A stretch of DNA of 64,000 nt. It comes from Anabaena sp051781005 (GTDB lineage: Bacteria > Cyanobacteriota > Cyanobacteriia > Cyanobacteriales > Nostocaceae). Numbering within the stretch: the stretch's first letter is position 1; the number at the start of each line of letters is the position of its first letter. Both the position numbers and the translations under genes were made by a program. Under the pieces are notes generated by a model that did not search any database, was not told the DNA's origin, and worked only from the letters and a program-made list of their open reading frames with translations. This document shows positions 1-8,480 of the stretch, piece by piece. Where the stretch lies: the NCBI RefSeq assembly GCF_051781005.1, contig NZ_JBPWOA010000006.1:186001-250000 (forward strand). Reading direction: 5' to 3'.

Positions 1-888
1 TTTTTGGCTGTGGGTTTACAGCAAGGGGGTGTAGCTTTGATGTTGCTGTTGACTCATGCGATCGCCAAAGCATTATTATTCATGAGTTCCGGTTCCATCA
101 TCTACACTACCCAAACTCAAGATTTAACAGAAATGGGTGGTTTATGGTCACGAATGCCAGCCACGACCACAGCCTATGTCGTTGGTTCGGCTGGGATGGT
201 GACACTATTACCACTGGGTAGCTTTTGGGCAATGCTGGCTTGGGCTGATGGCTTGGTGAAAGTTAATCCTTGGGTAATTGTGGTTTTAATATTAGTCAAT
301 GGTTTGACAGCATTGAATTTGACGAGGGTTTTCCGCTTAATATTTTGGGGAGAACCGCAACAGAAGACTCGCCGCGCCCCCGAAGTTGGTTGGCAGATGG
401 CCTTCCCAATGGTGACTTTGACGATATTGACCCTACTATTACCCCTAATGCTACAGCAATGGTACTTGTTGCCAGGATGGGAAAGTATTGATTGGTACGT
501 GGTATTAGCTTTGCTAACTTCTACTGTATTGGGGGTGGGTATTGGTGCAACAATGTACCTACATAAAGCTTGGTCAAGATCCAGAATTCTAGCATGGAGA
601 TTTATTCAAGATTTACTAGGTTACGATTTTTACATTGACAGAGTTTATCGCCTTACCATCGTCAGTGCTGTAGCTCTGTTATCAAAGATTTCCTCTTGGA
701 GCGATCGCTATTTAGTCGATGGTTTAGTAAACTTAGTGGGTTTTGCTGCCATTTTTAGTGGTCAAAGTTTAAAGTACAGCATTTCTGGTCAATCTCAAGC
801 TTATATGCTGACTATTCTCGTAGTGATTAGCGTCCTTGGTTTCTTTATTAGTTGGTCATTAGGCTTACTTGATAAATTACCTTTTTAA
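1..888 (+). CDS. ndhF: NAD(P)H-quinone oxidoreductase chain 5 (NdhF, CO2-uptake type), 3' part
   Basis: The reading frame is open from the first base, so the 5' end lies outside the window; about 295 C-terminal residues remain. It starts inside the antiporter-like core (THAIAKALLFMSSG is the conserved TM segment with its Lys) and continues through several hydrophobic helices to a C-terminal membrane segment. NdhF is the distal proton-pumping antiporter-like subunit of thylakoid NDH-1. Downstream are ndhD and a Cup/Chp CO2-hydration gene on the same strand, so this is one of the specialised NdhF3/NdhF4 paralogues of the CO2-uptake NDH-1 complexes, not respiratory NdhF1. I favour the NdhF4/D4/CupB set because no cupS-like gene follows and the Cup protein is short; this is inference. 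Confidence 0.85.
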   Translation, partial: FLAVGLQQGGVALMLLLTHAIAKALLFMSSGSIIYTTQTQDLTEMGGLWSRMPATTTAYVVGSAGMVTLLPLGSFWAMLAWADGLVKVNPWVIVVLILVNGLTALNLTRVFRLIFWGEPQQKTRRAPEVGWQMAFPMVTLTILTLLLPLMLQQWYLLPGWESIDWYVVLALLTSTVLGVGIGATMYLHKAWSRSRILAWRFIQDLLGYDFYIDRVYRLTIVSAVALLSKISSWSDRYLVDGLVNLVGFAAIFSGQSLKYSISGQSQAYMLTILVVISVLGFFISWSLGLLDKLPF

Positions 889-890
889 TA

Positions 891-907
891 GTACCGAGTA
901 CCGAGTA
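891..907. repeat. Heptanucleotide tandem repeat (GTACCGA)
   Basis: About 2.4 copies of a 7-bp unit lie just after the ndhF stop, in the ndhF-ndhD gap. This is the short tandemly repeated repetitive (STRR) type of sequence known from Anabaena and Calothrix. Confidence 0.6.
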
Positions 908-988
908 AACAGTTAAGAGTAAGGAGTTATCCTCATCTCCTTCGTCATACCCATCTTCTTCCCCCCATCCCCATTTCTTGAACTGCTT

Positions 989-2491
989 ATGATGCTGAGT
1001 ACGTTGATTTTGCTACCTTTACTTGGTGCCGCCTTAATCGGTTTCTATCCCTATCCTATCAGTGGGAAAGTGTCCCGTGGAATGGCTTTGTCCGTGTCCG
1101 TAATGATTTTCTTATGGACAATTTTCCTGGCAATTCAGTTTCATCCAGAGGAAGTCGGGATACAATTTTCTGAATCCCTACCTTGGATAGAAGCCTTGGG
1201 ATTAAACTATAATCTAGGCATAGATGGTTTATCATTGCCATTATTATTGTTGAATGGACTTTTGACTGCTATTGCCATCTACAGCAGCGATGAATCTCTT
1301 CAGCGTCCGAGATTTTATTACTCGTTAATCCTACTCCTGAGTGCTGGGGTGATAGGAGCATTTTTGGCACAGGATTTATTGTTATTTTTCCTGTTTTATG
1401 AGTTAGAACTAATTCCCCTATATCTGCTAATTGCAATTTGGGGTGGTGCAAAGCGTGGTTATGCAGCTACAAAGTTTCTGATTTATACATCAGTTTCGGG
1501 AATCTTGATTTTAGCTAGTTTCCTGGGGATGGTTTGGTTAAGTGATTCTCCAAGCTTTGGACTAGCAACCCTAAACACCACTAATTTATCTTTGGCAACA
1601 CAATTATTACTACTAGTAGGAATTTTGGTGGGTTTTGGAATTAAGATTCCCTTGGTTCCCTTTCATACTTGGTTGCCTGATGCCCACGTCGAAGCTTCCA
1701 CACCGATTTCTGTACTGTTAGCTGGGGTATTGTTGAAATTAGGAACTTACGGTTTACTCAGATTTGGAATGAACTTGTTGCCAGAGGCTTGGGTATATGT
1801 AGCACCGACTTTAGCCACATGGGCAGTAATTAGTGTCTTGTTTGGTGCATCTTGTGCGATCGCTCAAACTGATATGAAAAAAATGGTAGCCTACAGTTCT
1901 ATCGGACATATGGGCTATATTTTGTTAGCAGCAGCAGCAGCCACACCCCTCAGCGTATTAGGTGCTGTCATGCAAATGATTAGCCACGGCTTGATTTCTG
2001 CCATGATGTTTTTACTAGTGGGAGTTGTATATAAAAAAGCTGGTAGCCGTGATTTAGATGTTATTCGCGGGCTGCTGAACCCAGAACGGGGTATGCCCGT
2101 CATCGGCACATTGATAGTTTTGGGAGTCATGGCTAGTGCTGGGATACCGGGAATGGTAGGTTTTATTTCCGAATTTATTATTTTTCGAGGCAGTTTCGAG
2201 GTTTTTCCAGTACAAACCCTGTTATCAATGCTGGGGACAGGTTTAACTGCGGTTTACTTCTTAATTCTTCTCAATCGCGCCTTTTTTGGGCGGTTATCTG
2301 CTCAAGTTACCAACCTCCCACGAGTTTATTGGAGCGATCGCATTCCTGCATTTATCTTAGCTGTATTAATTGTGATTTTCGGCATCCAACCATCTTGGTT
2401 AGTGCATTGGAGTCAAGCGACAATCACCGCAATGGTAAATACACCAAGCCTAGTAGCAAATGCACCAGTAGATAAAGCTGGTAAAACTTAA
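989..2491 (+). CDS. ndhD: NAD(P)H-quinone oxidoreductase chain 4 (NdhD, CO2-uptake type)
   Basis: A 500-residue polytopic membrane protein, the usual length for NdhD, with many hydrophobic helices and Proton_antipo_M hallmarks: HTWLPDAHVEASTPISVLLA near residues 226-245 and MKKMVAYSSIGHMG near 300. It is the second antiporter-like subunit of NDH-1 and works beside NdhF in cyclic electron flow and, in this paralogue, in energising CO2 hydration. It starts at ATG 989; a second ATG follows directly. A 100-bp gap separates it from ndhF and another of about 100 bp from the Cup gene, which suits a three-gene operon. NdhD3 and NdhD4 cannot be told apart with certainty by eye. Confidence 0.9.
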   Translation: MMLSTLILLPLLGAALIGFYPYPISGKVSRGMALSVSVMIFLWTIFLAIQFHPEEVGIQFSESLPWIEALGLNYNLGIDGLSLPLLLLNGLLTAIAIYSSDESLQRPRFYYSLILLLSAGVIGAFLAQDLLLFFLFYELELIPLYLLIAIWGGAKRGYAATKFLIYTSVSGILILASFLGMVWLSDSPSFGLATLNTTNLSLATQLLLLVGILVGFGIKIPLVPFHTWLPDAHVEASTPISVLLAGVLLKLGTYGLLRFGMNLLPEAWVYVAPTLATWAVISVLFGASCAIAQTDMKKMVAYSSIGHMGYILLAAAAATPLSVLGAVMQMISHGLISAMMFLLVGVVYKKAGSRDLDVIRGLLNPERGMPVIGTLIVLGVMASAGIPGMVGFISEFIIFRGSFEVFPVQTLLSMLGTGLTAVYFLILLNRAFFGRLSAQVTNLPRVYWSDRIPAFILAVLIVIFGIQPSWLVHWSQATITAMVNTPSLVANAPVDKAGKT

Positions 2492-2592
2492 AAGATATTA
2501 GTTTTGTGGTAGGGCTTAAATTCTACTACAAGCTAATTCTTAACTTTTATCCCTCAACCGTGATTTATTGTTAATTTCCTGGAGAAATAGTA

Positions 2593-3726
2593 ATGGTTAA
2601 TCTTAAAAAAAAACCTGTTAATAAGCCTTTATCTGAATATATTCAACGGTTAACAACTGGAGGTGCATTACTCTCTGATAGTCCAGAGAATGTCATGGAA
2701 GTAGTGGGTATTCTCAAAAGCTATGGTGTAGTTTTAGATGCCTATTCCAAAAATCTAATTTACATAGCTGAACATCAATTTTTAGTATTTTTTCAATTTT
2801 TTAAATATTTTAATGGTGAGATGTCTTTCTCCAAATTATTCCGTCACTGGTGCCATGACAGAATTAATTTTGAATATGCAGAATATTGTCTGAAAGCCAT
2901 GATGTGGCATGGTGGTGGTGGATTAGATACATATTTAGATACCGCAGAATTTAAAACCAGAACACAAGCTGTTATTGCTGCTAAGTTTAAAAATAATCCC
3001 TTAATCTTAGGACTTAATCAACTATTTCCTGAATTTCTCACAGAACAGTTGCGTGTCTCAGCTTATTACACTGGTTTAGGTCAATTTTGGCGAGTAATGG
3101 CTGATATGTTCCTGAGTTTATCAGATCGCTATGACAAAGGCGAAATCAAAACTATTCCTCAAGTTGTAGATCACATCAAAGCAGGTTTAGTCGCAGATGC
3201 ACTCAAGCCAATTACTTACAATGTCAAAATTGACAACAAAGTCTATGAACTTATTCCTAAATCAGTCGGTTTGACTTTTTTAGCAGATACAGCTATTCCA
3301 TATGTAGAAGCGATTTTTTTCCGGGGAACCCCTTTTGCTGGTACAGTTTCTCTCAACGCTCAAGCTTATCAAATTCCCCCAGATCAGTCTCGATTTCAGT
3401 ATGGCGCGTTATATGCAGATCCTTTGCCTATAGGTGGTGCGGGGATTCCTCCCACGTTGTTGATGCAGGATATGCGTCATTATTTGCCAGAATATTTGCA
3501 TGATATTTATCGTCGCAGTCGTCGTGGTGAAGATGACTTACGCGTACAAATTTGTATGAGTTTCCAAAAGTCGATGTTTTGCGTAACGACAGCAGCGATT
3601 TTGGGATTGTCGCCTTATCCTATAGATACACAAGATCCATCTGAGCAAACAGCTAATCGTATTTATTTAGAAAAGTGGATGGATAGGTTAAAAAACTCGC
3701 AGATATTGGAAGTGAATAAATCTTGA
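2593..3726 (+). CDS. cupB: CO2 hydration protein (CupB/ChpX-like)
   Basis: A 377-residue soluble-looking protein of the CO2-hydration (ChpXY/CupA-CupB) family, which binds the NdhD/NdhF arm of specialised NDH-1 complexes and converts CO2 to bicarbonate on the cytoplasmic side of the thylakoid. The family-typical stretch FRHWCHDRINFEYAEYCLKA lies near residues 83-102 and is followed by MMWHGGGGLD. GGAG lies 11 bases before ATG 2593. It is third in line after ndhF and ndhD. CupB rather than CupA is inferred from its shortness and the lack of a cupS (fasciclin-like) gene after it; the alternative is CupA of the inducible NDH-1MS complex. Confidence 0.8.
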   Translation: MVNLKKKPVNKPLSEYIQRLTTGGALLSDSPENVMEVVGILKSYGVVLDAYSKNLIYIAEHQFLVFFQFFKYFNGEMSFSKLFRHWCHDRINFEYAEYCLKAMMWHGGGGLDTYLDTAEFKTRTQAVIAAKFKNNPLILGLNQLFPEFLTEQLRVSAYYTGLGQFWRVMADMFLSLSDRYDKGEIKTIPQVVDHIKAGLVADALKPITYNVKIDNKVYELIPKSVGLTFLADTAIPYVEAIFFRGTPFAGTVSLNAQAYQIPPDQSRFQYGALYADPLPIGGAGIPPTLLMQDMRHYLPEYLHDIYRRSRRGEDDLRVQICMSFQKSMFCVTTAAILGLSPYPIDTQDPSEQTANRIYLEKWMDRLKNSQILEVNKS

Positions 3727-3878
3727 GCAAAGCGCAATCAGACAGCCTTTAACCTGATAACATGGTGTATGTGACAGAACAATTGAAACAACAAAAAGAA
3801 AAATAAGCTTCTCAGATGAATCAAAAAATAAAATTCTCCGTCACTAGATGTATTCAGTGAGATATTAGAGGTTTAATT

Positions 3879-4652
3879 ATGTCATTACAACCACTTCAGG
3901 TTTTATTTTTGAGTAGTCTTAGCTTATCCTTACTTCTTAGCAATTCTGTAGCTTTTGCCCAAGTTGATGGTGTTGTTGTCCCCACAGTACCATCAGGATC
4001 ATCAACAACAGTACCACCTGGATCATCTACTAATATACCGACTTCAAGCACTGTTGACAGCAGCAAAAGATTTAGCTGTCAATATTATAATGGTAGATAT
4101 ACTGTAATGTACCAGCCCCAAAGTCAACCAGGTCAATTCTTTGCTTGGGCAGCACCTCAAGCTTTAGGTGGTGGTTGGACACCACAAAATCGCTGTGAAG
4201 CGATCGCTACTCGTTTAGAATTATATCGCCCAGATGGCTTACAAGAACTTCAGATAGCTGTAGAAAATAACGAAAATATTATCTGTGTAACCACAGAAGC
4301 TAACACTGGTTGTCGGATTGTACTCACAGTACCCCGTGGTCAAGACCCTTACGCTATCCGCAGTAGTGTTTTCAATAACTTAGCTACTGCTGACAACGGT
4401 CAACAAACTATAGCTGTTAATACCTATGCTAATCGTAACCAAGGAGGAGCTAACGAATTATACAACTTGGGACGCAGTCTTTTAGGTGGTGGTAATAATC
4501 GTGTTAATTCATCTAAAAATGGCATTAATTTGAAACCTTTCCTAGATCGCCAAGATGGTGGTACAGCCAGTAACTTGCGAAATGGAGTCTCAATTGGTCG
4601 TCCTTCTCGACCACAAAATACTACTATCCTCAACCCACGGTTATTCCGCTGA
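3879..4652 (+). CDS. COP23-domain secreted protein
   Basis: 257 residues with a clear N-terminal signal peptide (hydrophobic core about residues 8-26, cleavage likely after SVAFA-Q). A Ser/Thr/Pro-rich linker with repeated VPSGSSTT-like units follows (about 30-60), then a COP23-type domain (about 62-180) containing FSCQYYNGRYTVMY, NRCEAIATRLELY and the cysteine-containing stretches IICVTT and TGCRIVLTVP. COP23 is named for a cyanobacterial circadian-oscillating membrane protein; the molecular function is unknown. The C-terminal 75 residues are Asn/Gly-rich and probably disordered. It sits alone between the NDH-1 module and the RTX gene. Confidence 0.75.
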   Translation: MSLQPLQVLFLSSLSLSLLLSNSVAFAQVDGVVVPTVPSGSSTTVPPGSSTNIPTSSTVDSSKRFSCQYYNGRYTVMYQPQSQPGQFFAWAAPQALGGGWTPQNRCEAIATRLELYRPDGLQELQIAVENNENIICVTTEANTGCRIVLTVPRGQDPYAIRSSVFNNLATADNGQQTIAVNTYANRNQGGANELYNLGRSLLGGGNNRVNSSKNGINLKPFLDRQDGGTASNLRNGVSIGRPSRPQNTTILNPRLFR

Positions 4653-4953
4653 TTTATGATTTATCTCAGCTAAATATTTACCGTTGAAGTAATTATTAAT
4701 AAATTCATTTTTGGCTTCTTTGTACTTATTTACAAGGAAGCTTTTGTCTGTAGATAATCTTCAGATTTCATAATATAAATTTTCTGTAAAAAAATAGTAA
4801 TACTTCTTAATTAGTCAAGATTTTCGGCTTACAGTAGGTGAAAATTATAGAAAAGGAAGTATTTGTCAGGTAATAGTGATCTTGATCCAGACAAATATGA
4901 CAGTTTTCAATTTAGATAAATACAGTGTTTCAACTTTATCCAGGAAAAAGTAA
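4653..4953. other. Gap without a gene before the RTX gene
   Basis: AT-rich sequence of about 300 bp. I see no RNA gene or repeat family member. It must hold the promoter of the RTX gene; AGGAAAAAG lies just upstream of ATG 4954. Confidence 0.5.
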
Positions 4954-7173
4954 ATGACAATATCATTTAGTGCGCCCAACGATATTAACGTCGGTTCTGA
5001 ACCCTTTTCCATAGCTGTAGGAGACTTTGATGGGGATGGTAATCTAGATGCAGCAGTAGCAAACTCTCTTGACAAAACAGTCTCAGTACTTTTGGGTGAT
5101 GGACTAGGTGGTTTTTCCCTGATTTCTAGTCCCGCTGTAGGGTTATATAACCCTATTTCAGTAACTGTAGGAGACTTTGACGGGGATGGTAATTTAGATT
5201 TAGCAACAGCTAACTTTGACTTACCTGATCTCCAAACCATGCCTCCAACCCTAAATCCCGATAGCAATATCTCAATTCTGCTAGGAGATGGAACTGGTAA
5301 TTTCGGCGCTCCCAGTGCAGTTGCTGTTCCTGGGGGACTGAGTGCAATCTCTTTAGGAGACTTCAACAAAGATGGCAAGCTAGACGTAGCTGCGGGTAAT
5401 TTTCTCAGCCCTGATGTGTCTGTCTTCCCCGGAACTGGTTTAGGTACATTCGGAGCGGCTCAGACCTATCCAGTTGGTAACAATACCCGTGCGATCGTAG
5501 TAGAAGATTTCAACGAAGATGGTGTTCCAGATATAGCCATTGTTAGGTCTGGTGCTTCAGTTGTGTCAATACAGCTGGGAGATGGCTTAGGTGGCTTTAA
5601 CCCTGAGACTGACTTTAATGTAGGAGCAGAACCTCGATCAGTGACTGTAGCTGACATCAACGGTGACGGCGACCTTGATTTATTGGTAGGCAACATTGAT
5701 GATGATAATGTTTCATTACTCTTAGGTGATGGCACAGGCAACTTTGGCACTGCTACTAACTATGGTGCAGGAAATGGTTCTCGCTCCGTAGCTGTGGGAG
5801 ATTTTAATGGTGACTACAAACTAGACTTATTAATAGCGAACCAACTCGGTAATAATATTTCTCTGTTGTTGAATACTACTGTAGGAGACAATTTTATTGG
5901 CACTCCTGGTAATGATATTTACACAGTTGATAGTATAGGTGACACAGTTACTGAAAACTTCAATGCTGGTATAGACACAGTTAGATCCTCAGTCACTTAC
6001 ACCTTAGGCAACAATATAGAACATCTGACTTTAACTGGAACAAACAATATCAATGGTACAGGTAACGAACTAAATAACAACATCACAGGTAATATTGCGA
6101 ATAATATCCTTGATGGTGGGGATGGTAACGATAACCTCAAGGGTGGAGATGGTAATGATACCCTGATTGGTGGTCTTGGCAACGATAATCTCAATGGTGG
6201 TATAGGTGCTGACAGTCTCACTGGTGGTGATGGTAATGATTCTTACACGGTTGATGATTTGGGTGACACAGTTACCGAAAACGTCAATGCTGGTATAGAT
6301 ACAGTTAAATCTTCTATTACCTACACATTAGGTAATGACCTGGAACATCTGACGTTAACCGGGACTAATGATATCGACGGTACAGGTAACGCACTAAATA
6401 ACAACATCACAGGTAATATTGCGAGTAATATCCTCAATGGTGGGGATGGTAACGATAACCTCAAGGGTGGAGATGGTGATGATACCCTGATTGGTGGTCT
6501 TGGCAATGATAATCTCAATGGTGGTATAGGTGCTGACAGTCTCACTGGTGGTGATGGTAATGATTCTTACACGGTTGATGATTTGGGTGACACAGTTACC
6601 GAAAACGTCAATGCTGGTATAGATACAGTTAAATCTTCTATTACCTACACATTAGGTAATGACCTGGAACATCTGACGTTAACCGGGACTAATGATATCG
6701 ACGGTACAGGTAACGCACTAAATAACAACATCACAGGTAATATTGCGAGTAATATCCTCAATGGTGGGGATGGTAACGATAACCTCAAGGGTGGAGATGG
6801 TGATGATACCCTGATTGGTGGTCTTGGCAATGATAATCTCAATGGTGGTATTGGTTATGATTTTTTCCGATTTAATGCCTCCAATGAAGGAATTGATAAA
6901 ATTTTAGACTTTTCAACTGTGGATGACTTAATTGAGGTGTCTGCTGGTGGATTTGGTGGTGGATTAGTTGTAGGTAATTTAGCTGCTTCAGCTTTCCTTT
7001 CTGGTGTAGGTAGCACTACAGGTACTACTGCCGATCATAGATTTATTTACAACACTATTAATGGTGCTTTGTTCTTTGATACTGATGGCGTTGGTGGTGC
7101 AGCTAGTGTTCAAATAGCACTTATTAGTACAATACCTAGTCTCAGTGATGCTGACATTTCTGTTATCGCCTAA
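4954..7173 (+). CDS. FG-GAP/VCBS and RTX calcium-binding repeat protein
   Basis: 739 residues without a signal peptide. The first ~310 residues hold about six FG-GAP/VCBS blades, each with a DxDxDGxxD calcium loop (GDFDGDGNLDAAVAN, GDFDGDGNLDLATAN, GDFNKDGKLDVAAGN, EDFNEDGVPDIAIV, ADINGDGDLDLLVGN, GDFNGDYKLDLLIAN). Three 108-residue units follow, each ending in RTX nonapeptides (GGDGNDNLKGGDG type). The last ~100 residues (FFRFNASNEGIDKILDF, FFDTDGVGGAASVQIA) look like the C-terminal secretion region of type I substrates. The protein is probably exported and folds in external calcium. The next three genes encode a complete inner-membrane type I export set, so they are the likely exporter. Surface or adhesive roles are plausible but not shown. 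Confidence 0.85.
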   Translation: MTISFSAPNDINVGSEPFSIAVGDFDGDGNLDAAVANSLDKTVSVLLGDGLGGFSLISSPAVGLYNPISVTVGDFDGDGNLDLATANFDLPDLQTMPPTLNPDSNISILLGDGTGNFGAPSAVAVPGGLSAISLGDFNKDGKLDVAAGNFLSPDVSVFPGTGLGTFGAAQTYPVGNNTRAIVVEDFNEDGVPDIAIVRSGASVVSIQLGDGLGGFNPETDFNVGAEPRSVTVADINGDGDLDLLVGNIDDDNVSLLLGDGTGNFGTATNYGAGNGSRSVAVGDFNGDYKLDLLIANQLGNNISLLLNTTVGDNFIGTPGNDIYTVDSIGDTVTENFNAGIDTVRSSVTYTLGNNIEHLTLTGTNNINGTGNELNNNITGNIANNILDGGDGNDNLKGGDGNDTLIGGLGNDNLNGGIGADSLTGGDGNDSYTVDDLGDTVTENVNAGIDTVKSSITYTLGNDLEHLTLTGTNDIDGTGNALNNNITGNIASNILNGGDGNDNLKGGDGDDTLIGGLGNDNLNGGIGADSLTGGDGNDSYTVDDLGDTVTENVNAGIDTVKSSITYTLGNDLEHLTLTGTNDIDGTGNALNNNITGNIASNILNGGDGNDNLKGGDGDDTLIGGLGNDNLNGGIGYDFFRFNASNEGIDKILDFSTVDDLIEVSAGGFGGGLVVGNLAASAFLSGVGSTTGTTADHRFIYNTINGALFFDTDGVGGAASVQIALISTIPSLSDADISVIA
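5905..6876. repeat. Three tandem 324-bp coding repeats in the RTX gene
   Basis: Three 108-codon units lie head to tail. The first is diverged; the second and third are identical over 344 bp (6184-6527 matches 6508-6851 exactly, including synonymous sites). Because the identity is longer than the period, this is a recent tandem duplication, or gene conversion. Confidence 0.9.
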
Positions 7174-7675
7174 AACACTTAGCCAGCTTGCTAATATTTT
7201 TGTAGGGCTGGCATTTTGCCTGGCTGACAATGAGAAATAGTAAATGAAACCGCGAGGGGATAAAGGGAAAATTGTGTGATTTTTCTTTACCCTCTGCGTT
7301 TTAATCTTGTTCTAGAACAATACAAAATTTATTTTATAAAAGGTGTAACCATAGATTTATGGTAACTACAGACTCAATTTTCCGACTTTTTTGTACCTGA
7401 CTGCCAATTTAAGGTTGCAAATTCAAAAAATTATGATAGTTTGGTACGATATCGGCAAATATGGATGCCTTTGTTACCAAGGGTGATCAAAAGATATTCG
7501 GTTTATACCATTATCTTTGGTAACAATCTATCTATGCACATAAAAAGAGCTAAATACCAGGACTGAGATTGTAAAGAATTGTATAAGCTTAACCCATAGA
7601 TAAACTGCCAACAATCTGTTTCTACTATGTTTTTAACAACAATTTATAACTGTGGTAACCCTGTTTACAAGTGAT
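7174..7675. other. Gap between RTX gene and secretion operon
   Basis: About 500 bp, AT-rich. GCCAGC (7182-7187) could pair with GCTGGC (7208-7213) as a weak hairpin 3' of the RTX gene. No gene or repeat family is recognised. It must carry the promoter of the export operon. Confidence 0.4.
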
Positions 7676-8401
7676 ATGAATCAAGTTCTGCAATTTAGCG
7701 ATGCCTCCGGTGAGCGAAGCGATCGCATACTGACAGCCCCAGAAGTTCTACAATTACTAGCTAAATACCAATTAATTCCCTCATTGCTCAGAGAAGTGAT
7801 CATTGATCAAGCGATCGCACAGATTGAGTGTACGCCACAAGAAGAACAGCTTGCCTGTGAACAGTTAGCTCAACAATATCAAGGGCGACAAGAACTAAGT
7901 TCTGAGCAATTGAACAGTACGGCCATTCGTCAATTAAAACTGGAAAAATTCAAAGAAGCTTCATGGGGACAAGATTTAGAATCTTACTTCTTCCAGCGTA
8001 AACCTCAGTTGGATAAAGTGATCTATTCCCTAATTACTACTGCTGATATCGGTATTGCTCAAGAAATCTATTTCCGCATCCAAGAAGGAGAACAGTCCTT
8101 TGCTCAATTAGCAAGGGAATATGCCCAAGGGCCTGAAGCTCAAACAGATGGTTTAGTAGGTCCGGTGGAATTACAATCTCTTCATCAATCACTAGTGAAA
8201 ATTTTATCTACTAGCCAACCACGACAAATTTCACCACCCACTCAAATAGGAGAGTGGATAGTAATTGTTCGGTTAGAGAAATTACTACCGGCGCAGATGG
8301 ATCGCCCACTACGTCAGCGATTGTTAAATGAACGTTTTCAGGGTTGGCTACAAACACAACTATCTGCACAAAATTGGCAAATTAAAGAATTAGAAGGATG
8401 A
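7676..8401 (+). CDS. Parvulin-like peptidylprolyl isomerase of the export operon
   Basis: About 241 residues from ATG 7676; an upstream in-frame GTG at 7652 would add eight residues but looks less natural. The C-terminal half resembles a PpiC/parvulin rotamase domain (AQEIYFRIQEGEQSFAQLAR, then GLVGPVEL and a distal RLEKLLPAQMD). The N-terminal half is helical, as in SurA/PrsA-like chaperones, but there is no signal peptide, so it should act in the cytoplasm. It precedes the ABC exporter by 79 bp and is probably co-transcribed. A chaperone keeping the cargo export-competent is an attractive but unproven role. Confidence 0.75.
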   Translation: MNQVLQFSDASGERSDRILTAPEVLQLLAKYQLIPSLLREVIIDQAIAQIECTPQEEQLACEQLAQQYQGRQELSSEQLNSTAIRQLKLEKFKEASWGQDLESYFFQRKPQLDKVIYSLITTADIGIAQEIYFRIQEGEQSFAQLAREYAQGPEAQTDGLVGPVELQSLHQSLVKILSTSQPRQISPPTQIGEWIVIVRLEKLLPAQMDRPLRQRLLNERFQGWLQTQLSAQNWQIKELEG

Positions 8402-8480
8402 ATTGATAGCGATATGAATAAATACCTCTAGCCAATAACTCTCACCATAACCGACAGTAAATTAATTAATTTTCATAAAC

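Noticed and set aside
5997..6842. Three long minus-strand frames opposite the RTX repeats
   Set aside because: They repeat with the same 324-bp period as the RTX units and are Pro/Leu/Ser-rich antisense shadows.
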